Assembly (NCBI RefSeq): GCF_000733295.1
Contig: NZ_JPMI01000131.1
Coordinates: 1-46,492, forward strand
Source: Archangium violaceum Cb vi76
GTDB taxonomy: Bacteria > Myxococcota > Myxococcia > Myxococcales > Myxococcaceae
Direction of reading: 5' to 3'
Length of the DNA: 46,492 nt
Made by a program: the position numbers and the translations under genes. The first letter of the stretch is position 1. Every line of letters begins with the position of its first letter. This document shows positions 8,951 to 17,700 of the stretch, one piece after another. The notes under the pieces are model-generated. The model saw only the letters and a list, made by a program, of their open reading frames with translations. It did no database searches and had not been told where the DNA came from.

Positions 8951-10375
8951 TCACGCCTCGCGCTTCTCCAGCGCGCTGAGGCGTTCCAGGAAGGCGCGGC
9001 CCTTCGCGGGGTCCGTCATGTGGATGAAGGCGGCCATGCCCTTGAGCTGGTCGAGCGTCTCGCCCTCCTTGCCCGGCTTGCCCTTCTCCCGGTTGTGCAG
9101 TGCCGCCCGCAGCTGGCGCACCACCTCGCGCGGTACTCGCGCTCCGGGCTGGCCCTTCGCGGCCTCGTTCACCACCAGCCCCGTCACCACCTGCCGGTTC
9201 CCCGGACGCATCACCCGCGTCTTGTCCGGATGCACCCGGAAGCCCTCCGCCTCCAACACCTTCTCCACCCGGGCGATCAGCACCGCCACCGGGGCCTCCG
9301 TCTTCCCCCGGCTCTTCTTCCAGGAGAACGTCATGTCATCCGCGTAGCGCGTGTACGCGAAGCCCAGCCGCCTCGACAGCGCCGACAGCCGCTTGTCCAG
9401 CCGCAGGCACAGCGCGTTCGTAATCCCCGGAGACGTCGGCGCTCCCTGCGGCAGCGCGCGCGGGCCCTTCGCCACGTACAGCGTCTTGCCGCGGAACTGC
9501 ACCACCTCGCGCGGCGCCTCCGTGGCCATCAGCGCGAGCAGCGTCGCCGTGCCCTCCGCCAGCCCCCCCTTGCGCAACAGCCCCTTCACCCGCTGCCACG
9601 TCACCGAGGGGAAGAAGTCCTTGATGTCCATCTTCACCACCACGTCCGCGCCCTTGTGCGCCATCGCGTTGGTGACGATGGAGCGCCCCGCCACGAAGCC
9701 GTGCGCCGCCCCGTGCACCGGCAGCCGCTCGACGACGTTGGCGAGCACCCAGCGCTGCGCCTCCTTCAACTCCTTCTTCGGCGAGGTGATGGTCCGCTTC
9801 CCACCGTCCCGCTTGGGAATCTCCCAACTGCGGTAGTGCGTCCCCGTGTCCACCTCGCGGTGGTAGGCGAACCAGCGCAGCCGCGACACGCTCAGCCCCA
9901 GCGCCTTCGCCAGCGTCTGCGCCGACTCCAGCTCCGGCAGCCCGTTGGCCCTGGCCCGCTCCTCGCGGTCCTTCAGGTCGAACGTGTCCGGGCCTCCCGC
10001 CTCCTCCCAGTGCACCCCCGCGCCCAGGTGGTTGATGTGCGCGGTGCGCCACGCCTCCCACGCCAGACGCTTCAACGCGCGGCGCTCGGCGGCCTCGGCC
10101 TTCTTCTTCTCCTTCCAGGCCGTCTTCTCTTTTTCCGAGAGTCCGCTCGGATCCTCGTGCTCGGGCGCGAGCCCCCTGGCCTTGAGCTCGGCCTCGACCC
10201 ACGCCTCCTGGCCGCCGGCCTCTTCAATCGCCTTCCAACGGGCGAGCCGGGCCTGCTCCTCGCGCTGGGAGACTTCACGCCGCGCCACGACATTGGCCGA
10301 GGGGGCGGCGGGAGCGGGGGCGGGCACGACCACCGGGGCCGCGGCGGGGACGAACGTCTCGAGCTTCGCGGTCAT
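8951..10375 (-). CDS. Retron reverse transcriptase (Mx162/Sa163-like)
   Basis: This 474-residue reverse transcriptase makes the DNA part of msDNA from the msr-msd RNA encoded just upstream. Retron hallmarks are present: NAMAH (the NAxxH motif) before the first catalytic Asp in VKMDIKDFFPS, the QGAPTSP motif, the catalytic YADD and the late VTG (QVVTGLVVNE). The first 140 residues form an extra Ala-rich, then charged helical region, as in the myxobacterial Mx162 enzyme (about 485 residues). The ATG at 10375 has GAGG seven bases upstream; a GTG lies one codon earlier. It begins 54 bases after repeat a2, the expected order msr-msd-RT. No separate effector gene follows; the next gene downstream is a DUF1254 protein. 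Confidence 0.95.
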   Translation of the reverse strand: MTAKLETFVPAAAPVVVPAPAPAAPSANVVARREVSQREEQARLARWKAIEEAGGQEAWVEAELKARGLAPEHEDPSGLSEKEKTAWKEKKKAEAAERRALKRLAWEAWRTAHINHLGAGVHWEEAGGPDTFDLKDREERARANGLPELESAQTLAKALGLSVSRLRWFAYHREVDTGTHYRSWEIPKRDGGKRTITSPKKELKEAQRWVLANVVERLPVHGAAHGFVAGRSIVTNAMAHKGADVVVKMDIKDFFPSVTWQRVKGLLRKGGLAEGTATLLALMATEAPREVVQFRGKTLYVAKGPRALPQGAPTSPGITNALCLRLDKRLSALSRRLGFAYTRYADDMTFSWKKSRGKTEAPVAVLIARVEKVLEAEGFRVHPDKTRVMRPGNRQVVTGLVVNEAAKGQPGARVPREVVRQLRAALHNREKGKPGKEGETLDQLKGMAAFIHMTDPAKGRAFLERLSALEKREA

Positions 10376-10428
10376 CACAGCACCTCGTTGATGCGAGGAG
10401 TCGTCACGAGGAGGGGGGGACGGGGCGG

Positions 10429-10454
10429 CGCGAGCGGTCGAGAGAGGCCTGGAA
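10429..10454. repeat. Retron inverted repeat a2
   Basis: These 26 bases match the reverse complement of 10681-10706 at 23 positions. Pairing of a1 and a2 in the primary transcript brings the branch G next to the start of reverse transcription. Confidence 0.9.
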
Positions 10455-10616
10455 TCACCACATGCTCACCTGGGGCACGGTAGCCTCACCGGCGCTCCCC
10501 GGTAGAGGGGTCTAGGCCTCTTGGGGAAACGGCGGTTGCGTCGTTGGCTCAGCTCCCCGAGAGGCCTAGACCCCTCTACCGGGAGAGCGCCAAGAACAGG
10601 CTACCTTGCGGAGAGT
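10455..10616 (+). other. Predicted msDNA (msd) sequence
   Basis: The + strand here is the predicted single-stranded cDNA of the retron. It begins next to a2 and folds into a stem of about 45 pairs with a 26-base loop (10527-10552) and one asymmetric internal bulge. The 3' end near 10616 is estimated from the Mx162 product length, not seen directly. Confidence 0.7.
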
Positions 10617-10680
10617 GTCCTGCATTGCTTCCAGAGCGGCGCAGCGCCGCTCCCGCGCTCGAGGCGCGAAGGCTGATGCT

Positions 10681-10706
10681 TTCCGGACCTCTCTCGACCA
10701 CTCGCG
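10681..10706. repeat. Retron inverted repeat a1
   Basis: This is the partner of a2 (10429-10454), with three mismatches in 26. On the transcript it is followed at once by AGC, the conserved context of the branching guanosine in retrons. Confidence 0.9.
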
Positions 10707-10749
10707 CTACCTGGCGCGTCTGCCGTGCGTCGTCTCGTCCACCCCTCCC

Positions 10750-10768
10750 GGCCGCGAAGGTCGCGGCC
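10750..10768 (-). terminator. GC hairpin between immunity gene and retron
   Basis: GGCCGCGA (10750-10757) and TCGCGGCC (10761-10768) form a perfect eight-pair stem with a three-base loop. It sits 54 bases past the immunity gene stop and 44 bases before the retron a1 repeat. It may end the immunity transcript or insulate the retron promoter. No U-tract follows. Confidence 0.45.
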
Positions 10769-10821
10769 AGATGACAGCCGGGGTTTCTACACCATCCCTT
10801 TGGCCGAGTCGATGAACGGCG

Positions 10822-11553
10822 TCATTCATTCCAGGGGCGCAGGGGGGTGAGGAGGCCGGCGTGGGCGAGGCGCTCGGAGACATCGCGGGCCAGGGCCACG
10901 TGGGTGGGGTTGGCGGCGGTGAGGCGCTCGGGGGTGAGGATGACGAGCGTGCCCTTGTCCTCCACGGGCTCGGTGTGGACGGGGGATGGCAGGGGCGGCA
11001 GGGGGCCACGGCGGTGGGAGAAGTACGTGAGCCAGCCGATGAAGGTGCCGCCCGGCGTCGATTCTGGCCATACCTCGTCTCGAAGCTCATGGGAGGTGGC
11101 GAGGCCCCACTCGGGCTCGAAGGCCACGGCCATGGCCCGGAGTATCCGCGCGAGGACGGGGGCTTGGAGCACACGCTCCTCGGCGGGACCTTCCGCGGGC
11201 GGGTCGAAGAGGCACAGGTTGGAGACCCAGATGGATGCGTCACCGCAGAGCAGGGAAAGGCTGCTTGCCGCCTCATGCGTTACCCCGTTCCATCCTCTCA
11301 GGGAGAAGCCGTCCGTTGCGAAGCGCCCTTCCTTCTGTGCTTGCTGGTGGAAGAGCTTCGCGAGACTCGCCGCATCGGTTTCGAAGCGGTGTTGCAGCGC
11401 TTTCTCGAGGGTTCGGCCCTTCTTGAACCAATGGGCGAGGCTTGGGTCGCATGATGCGAGCAGGCTGAAGAGGGCTTCCGTCCGACGCGCACACTCCTCG
11501 ACCGTCTCTCTCCGTGCCAGCCAGTACGCTCCAACGTAATACGTTTCCCTCAT
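10822..11553 (-). CDS. Imm52-like immunity protein
   Basis: This 243-residue protein opens RETYYVGAYWLARRETVEECA and continues with LASCDPSLAHWFKKGR, the signature of the Immunity-52 family that protects myxobacteria from cognate polymorphic toxins. It is expected to be cytoplasmic and to bind the toxin domain. The ATG at 11553 overlaps the stop of the upstream toxin remnant (ATGA), the usual translational coupling of toxin-immunity pairs. The toxin itself is gone except for its last codons, so this is now an orphan immunity gene. The family call rests on recalled motifs. Confidence 0.72.
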   Translation of the reverse strand: MRETYYVGAYWLARRETVEECARRTEALFSLLASCDPSLAHWFKKGRTLEKALQHRFETDAASLAKLFHQQAQKEGRFATDGFSLRGWNGVTHEAASSLSLLCGDASIWVSNLCLFDPPAEGPAEERVLQAPVLARILRAMAVAFEPEWGLATSHELRDEVWPESTPGGTFIGWLTYFSHRRGPLPPLPSPVHTEPVEDKGTLVILTPERLTAANPTHVALARDVSERLAHAGLLTPLRPWNE

Positions 11554-11660
11554 GGGAGGACCTCGATCCTGTCGAGGCGATTGGCCTTGAACAGCTTCCG
11601 CATGAGGTCCGCGACCTCCTGCTCGGCGAAATGCCATTGGATGGGCGTTCTTCCTGCTGC
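11550..11660 (-). pseudogene. C-terminal remnant of a polymorphic toxin (Tox-REase-5-like)
   Basis: In the frame ending at the TGA that overlaps the immunity start, 36 codons read GRTPIQWHFAEQ, EVADLMRKLFKAN and RLDRIEVLP. These resemble the C-terminal end of restriction-endonuclease-fold toxin 5 proteins, which usually sit directly upstream of Imm52 genes. A stop codon (11661-11663) precedes it, no start codon exists in the proper place, and the neighbouring DNA is the NRPS 3' flank. It is therefore a decapitated gene. The fragment carries no catalytic residues. Confidence 0.6.
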
Positions 11661-11666
11661 TCATGC

Positions 11667-11711
11667 TGACACGTGCCGCGTGTCACAACCACACCACAGC
11701 CGCTGGTGGTG
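11667..11711 (-). terminator. Paired hairpins downstream of the three-module NRPS
   Basis: TGACACG (11667-11673) pairs with CGTGTCA (11679-11685), and CACCAC (11692-11697) pairs with GTGGTG (11706-11711). Both lie within 80 bases after the NRPS stop codon, as expected for transcription termination. There is no long U-run. Confidence 0.5.
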
Positions 11712-11743
11712 CTGCTCGCCCATGCGCGGACTCCACCGACGCA

Positions 11744-14700
11744 TCAACGTTTCACGCGCCGGGCGCCTCGGTCCACCCGGGTGATGCGCCGCGAGTCCCC
11801 GGGCACGGCCGAACGCCCCTCCAGGGCCCGGGCCAGGTCCCCCAGCCGGGGGTGCTCGAAGAGGACGCGCAGCGGCACCTCGAGGCCCAGCTCCTCTCTC
11901 GCTCGCGCCACCACCCGCATGGCCAGCAGCGAGTGGCCGCCCAGCTCGAAGAAGTCGTCCTCCAGGCCCACCCGCGGCACGCCCAGCAGCGCCCTCCACA
12001 CGGTGGCGAGCCCGAGCTCCAGCGGCGTGGAGGGCGGCGTGCGGGCAGCGTCCGCCTCCGTGTCCGGCGCGGGCAGCGCGGCCCGGTCCACCTTGCCACC
12101 CGGCGTGAGCGGCAGGTGCGGCAGCGCCACCAGGGCCGTGGGCACCATGTGCTCGGGAAGCTGGCCCCGGGCGAAGGCGCGCAGCTCCGTTACCTCCAGG
12201 GGCGCCCCTCCCGAGGGCACCACGTAGCCCACCAGCCGCTTCACCCCCGGCGCGTCCTCGCGCAGCACCACCACCGCTTCCCTCACCCCCGGGTGCCGGC
12301 CGAGCACCGCTTCAATCTCCCCTGGCTCCACCCGGAAGCCACGGTACTTGAGCTGCTGATCCGTGCGGCCGAGGTACTCCAGCGAGCCGTCCGGCAGCAG
12401 GCGCGCCAGGTCCCCCGTGCGGTAGCAGCGCGCCCCCGGCTCGGGGGAGAAGGGGTCCGGAAGGAAGCGCTCCGCCGTCAGCTCCGGCCGTCCGAGGTAG
12501 CCCAACGACACGTGGGCGCCTCCCAGGTAGAGCTCGCCGGGCACTCCCGGCGGCACGGGCCCGAGCGACTCGTCCAGCACATACGCCCTCATGCCCGGCA
12601 CTGGCCGGCCGATGGGGACGAGGCCTCGCCGCAGCTCCTCGTCCGCCACGGCGTCCAGCTCCGCGGCCACCGCCACCACCGTCGTCTCCGTGGGGCCGTA
12701 CTCGTTGCCCAGCCGCACGCCGCCCGCCACCCTCCGCCACTGGAGCACCTGCGCGGCGGGCACCTTCTCGCCTCCCGCGGCCACGGTCCTCACGCACCCG
12801 GGCAGCCGCGCCGCGCCCGAGGCCAGCGCTCCCGTCAGCTCCACCCAGAAGGCCGTGGGCAGCCACAGCAGCGTGACGCCCCACTCCTCGCACCGCGCGC
12901 ACAGCTCGCGCGCATCCAACAGGGCCTCGGTGCGCAACACCACCGTGCCCCCGCTCAGCAGCGCCGGGTAGATTTCCTCCACGCTCGCATCGAAGCTGAG
13001 GGTGGAGAACTGCAACACCCGGTCCGCGGACGTGTAGCCGTGGAGCTGGATGCACGAGCGCGCGTAGCCCTCCACGGCCCGGTGGGGCACCACCACCGCC
13101 TTGGGCCGGCCCGTGGAGCCCGACGTGTACATGAGGTAGGCCGGGGCCGAGGGCGGCACGTCCACCCGGGGCGCCTCGCGGGGCGCGGCCTCCAGCTCGG
13201 CGCGGCAGGCGTCCACGTCCAGCACCTCCAGCGCTTCCCCGCCGCGCGCGCCCACCCGCTCGAGCAGCGTGGAGCGGGTGAGCAACAGCCGGGCGCCACA
13301 GTCCTCCAGCATGGCCTCCAGGCGCTCGCGGGGGTACTCGGGGTCCAACGGCACGTAGGCCGCTCCCGCCTTGAGTACCCCGAGGAAGCCCACCAGCGCC
13401 TCCACCGAGCGCTCCAGCAGGATGCCCACGTGCGCGCCCAGTCCCACGCCCCGGCGCCGCAGCGCGTGGGCGAGCTGATTGGCCCGCGCATCGAGCTCCG
13501 CGTAGGTGAGCGAGCGCGACTCGTGGCGCAGCGCCTCGGCTCCGGGCGTGCGCGCCACCTGGGCCTCGAAGGCGCCGTGCAGCGTGAGGGCGGCGCCGGG
13601 CGGGGCGGCGGTGGCGCGGTGGCGCGCCAGCAGCACCGTGTCCTCGGGCGTGAGCAGGGGCAGGTGCCGCACCGCCCGCCCGGGCTCCCGCACCACGGCG
13701 GACAGCAGCTGCTCGTAGTGCCGCGCCAGTCGGGAGACGGTGGCCTCGCGGAACAGGTCCGTCGCGTACTCCAGCGAGCAGCGCAACCCGCCGGGTTGCT
13801 CCAGCACGCTCAGCGTCAGGTCGAACTTGGCCGTGCCCGTGTCCGCCTCGTACGGCGTGAGGCGCAGGCCGCCGAGCTGGAGCGTGGCCTCGGGCGCCAC
13901 GTCGTAGCTGAACATCACCTGGAAGAGCGGCGAGCGGCTCGTGTCCCGCGGCGGCTGCACGTGCTCCACCAGCTTCTCGAAGGGCAGCTCCTGGTGCGCC
14001 AGCGCCTCCCCGGTGCGCTCGCGCACCTGCTCCAGCAGCTCCGTGAAGGGGCGCCCGCCGCGCACGTCCACGCGCAGGGCCAGCGTGTTGACGAAGCAGC
14101 CCACCACGCCCTCCACCTCGCGCTGGCCGCGGTTGGCCACGGGGATGCCGAGCGTCAGCGACTCCTGCCGCGTGTAGCGGTGCAGCAGCGCCTGGAAGGT
14201 GGCCAGCATCACCATGAAGGGCGTGACACCCCGGGCCCGGGCGAGCGCGCGCACGCCCTCCGACAGGGACTCGGACAGTCCCCACGCGAGCGTGGCGCCC
14301 CGGTGCGACTGGACCGGGGGCCGGGCGAAGTCCGTGGACAGGTTCAGCTCGGTGTGGCCCTCCAGGTGCTTCTTCCAGAAGGCCAGCAGCGGCGCCTGCG
14401 CCTCCTCCGTCAGGTGCTCGCGCTGCCACGCGGCCACGTCCACGTACTGCACCGGAAGCGGGGGCAGGGCGGCCTCTCCGCCTCGCGTCCGCGCCTCGTA
14501 GAGGGCGGCGAACTCCCGGCTCAGCACCGCCAGGGACCAGCCATCCGCGATGAGGTGGTGGAGCGCCAGCACGAGCAGGTGCTCTCCGGCGCCCACCTCC
14601 ACCAGCACGGCCCGGAAGAGCGGCGCCCGCTCCAGCGCGAAGGGGCGCCGGGCCACCTCGGCCACCACCGCGTCCATCCGCTCGCGCGCACTGGCCCCGG

Positions 14701-17700
14701 TGTCCGGGAGGGTGAGCCGCTCCAGCGAGAAGGGCGGCGCGGGCTCCACCACCGCCACGGGTCCGTCCGCCCCGGACTCGAAGCGGGTGCGCAGCGCCTC
14801 GTGCCGCGCCACCAGCGCGCGCAGCGCCTCCTCGGTGGCACCCACGTCCAGCTCGCCCTCCAGCCGCAGGGCTCCGGCGATGGTGTAGAGGGGGCTGCCC
14901 GGCTCCAACTGGTCCAACAGCCACAGCCGCTGCTGGGCGGAGGACAGCGGCAGCGCGCCCGTTCGGGCCACGGGTACCACGGAGGGCGGCCCGGCCGTCC
15001 GCCGCGTCAGCCCCTCCACGCCGCGCGCCAGGGCCGCCAGGTCCTCCGCCTCGAAGAGCAGCCGCAGCGGCACGTCCACGTCCAGGGCCTCGCGCAGGCG
15101 CGACACCACCTGGACGACCTGCAGCGACTGGCCTCCCAGGTCGAAGAAGTTGTCGCCCGGACGCACGCCTCGCACGCCCAGCAGCTCCCTCCAGACGGAG
15201 GCCACACGCTCCTCGGTGGGGGACAGGGGCTCGCCCTGCTCCGGCTGCGCGGCCTCGTGCTCCTCCGCCAGGGCGAGCAGCGCCTTGCGATCCACCTTGC
15301 CACTCACCGTGAGGGGCAGGCGCTCCACGGGGACGAAGGCCGAGGGCACCATGTACGCGGGCAGCCAGCGCTTGAGGGCGGCGCGCAGCGGGGCCACGTC
15401 CGGCGCGGCCCCTCCCGGCCCGGGCACGAGGAAGGCCACCAGCCGGCGCGGGGCCGCGTCCGTCACCTCCACGAGGCACTCGGAGAGCTCCGTCCCCGAG
15501 TGCAGGGCCGCGCGGCGCAGGGTGGCCTCGACCTCGCCCTTCTCCACCCGGTAGCCGCGAATCTTCACCTGCTGGTCCGCCCGGCCCACGAAGTCGAGCT
15601 GTCCATCCGGCAGCCACCGGCCCAGGTCTCCCGTGCGGTACAGCCGCCCGCCGGGGTGGAACGGGTCCGGCACGAAGCGCTCCGCCGTCAGCTCGGGCCG
15701 CCCCAGGTAGCCGCGCGCCACGCCCGGGCCTCCCACGTACAGCTCGCCCACGCAGCCCGGCGGCAGCTCCGCGAGCGACGCATCCAGCACATGGAGGGTG
15801 TAGTTGTCACAGGGCCGGCCGATGGGTACCCGCTCCAACCGCTCCCACTCGGGCGTCATCAACGCGGTGGCGTTGAGGCACGTCTCCGTGGGCCCGTAAT
15901 AATTGATGAGGTGGCGGATGTGGAGGCTGCGGCCCACCAGCCGCACCACGTCCGTGCTCAGCACATCGCCACCGAAGCACAGGTACTCCACTTCCAGCCG
16001 GCCCGCCGCCGCGTCGCGCTCCAGCAGCCCCTTGAGCAGCGCCGGCACCGAGTCCACCACGTCGATGTGGTGCGCCGCCACATAGGCCGCGAGCGCCTCG
16101 GGCGAGAGGATGGTCTCCTGGCGCGGCAGGTAGAGCGTGTCGCCCCGCATCAGCGGCAGGAAGATTTGATGCACCGACACGTCCACCGCGGGCGAGACCA
16201 GCAGCATGTGGTGCATGCGCCGGGACGTCCCGGAGAAGAAGCGGCGCAGCCAGGCGAGCTGCGCGCACAACTGGCGCTGCTCCAGCATCACCCCCTTGGG
16301 GGTGCCCGTCGTCCCGGAGGTATAGATGACGTAGGCGAGGTGCTCGGGCCGGGCCACCTCGGGCAGGGCCCCCTCGCCGGACGCGTAGAGCAACGGCGCC
16401 TCCAGCCGCAGCACGCGCCCGGTGAAGGAGGTGGGGCACGGTGTGGCGCCCTGGTGCAGCAGCAGCTCCACGCCGCTGTCGCGCAGCAACAGCTCGAGCC
16501 GCTCCTCGGGGTGGGAGGGATCCAACGGCACCCAGGCGCCGCCCGCTCCGAGCACACCGAGGATGGCCACCACCATCTCCAGCGAGGGCTCGGCGAGCAG
16601 GCCCACGCGCACCTCGGGACCCACGCCGAGCGCGCGCAGCGTCCGCGCCAGCCGGCGGGAGCGAGCCTCCAGCTCCGCGTAGGTGAGCGAGCGGCCCTCG
16701 TGCCACACCGCCACGTCCGAGGCGTGCCGCGCGGCCACCTCCGTGAACAGGCCCTGCACCGTGACGTCCGTGGCGTGGGGCTGGCGCACGGTGTGGAAGG
16801 CGTCCAGGCGGGCCCGGTCCTCCGGGGTGAGCACGTCCACGTCCGAGAGGGGCCGCGAGGAGTCCTCGGCCAGCTGCTCCAGCACGCGGCGCATGCGCCG
16901 GGCGAGCGCCGCCACCTCCCCACCCTCCAGCACGTCCGTGCGGTACGTCCAGTCCAGCGCGAGCGCCCCGCCCGTGGACGAGGGCACGGCCGTCAGCGTG
17001 AGATCCACCTTGGCCGCGGGGATGGGGTACTCCACCCGGTGGACGCGTGGACCGTGCACGGGCGTCCGCTCCAGGGGCCGGGGCTCGCGCACGAGCAGCA
17101 GCACGTCATACGTGGCGCCCCCGGCGTCCGAGGAGGAGCCCTCCAGGAGCATGTCCAGCGGCACGGCCTCGCGGGCGAGCGCATCGCGGGTGCGCTGGGA
17201 CACCTCGGCGAGCAGCTCCGCCACCGTCATGCCCGGCCGCGTGCGGTTGCGCAGCGGGAGCGTGTGCGTGAGCAGGCCCACCATGCGCTCCAGCTCCGGG
17301 AGGGGACGTCCCAGCACCGGGGCGCCCACCACCAGCTCCCTCATACCCGAGTGCCGCGTCAGCAGCAGCGTCAGCGCGGACAGCAGCACATTGTAGAGCG
17401 TGGTGCCGTGCGCGCGCGCCAGGGTGTGGAGACTCGCCGCCAGCTCCGCGGGGAGCTCCTCCGTGTGCGTGGCACCGGCGTTGGAGACGGTGGCGGGACG
17501 TGCCCTGCCGGTGCCGAGCTCCAGCGGTGTCGGAGGCAGGGCCAGCTCACGCCTCCACCACGCCTCGGCCTCCTGGAGCGCGGGAGCACCGGCCAGCCGC
17601 CGCTGCCAGGCCGCGTGGTCCCTCGGCTGCACGGCGGGGGCCTCGAGCGTCCGCCCCTCATAGAGGGCCCACAACTCCTCCACCAGCACCTCCACCGAGG

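Larger units (their letters stand above)
10429..10706 (-). ncRNA. Retron msr-msd RNA
   Basis: On the minus strand the order is a1 (10706-10681), AGC with the presumed branch guanosine at 10679, msr hairpins, msd, then a2 (10454-10429). The msr part contains two GC hairpins, one in the CGCGCCTCGAGCGCG stretch and one around AGCGGCG/CGCCGCT (about 10632-10652). The msd template encodes a long, nearly perfect hairpin: 10491-10526 pairs with 10553-10591, extended by GGTAGCCT (10479-10486) with AGGCTACC (10598-10605). If cDNA starts just inside a2 at 10455, a product of about 162 nt ends near 10616. This matches the size and RNA/DNA overlap known for Mx162. Exact ends are inferred. Confidence 0.9.

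Noticed and set aside
10822-11553. Imm52-like gene as the retron effector
   Set aside because: It is coupled to a toxin remnant, is separated from msr by a hairpin and fits an immunity family better.
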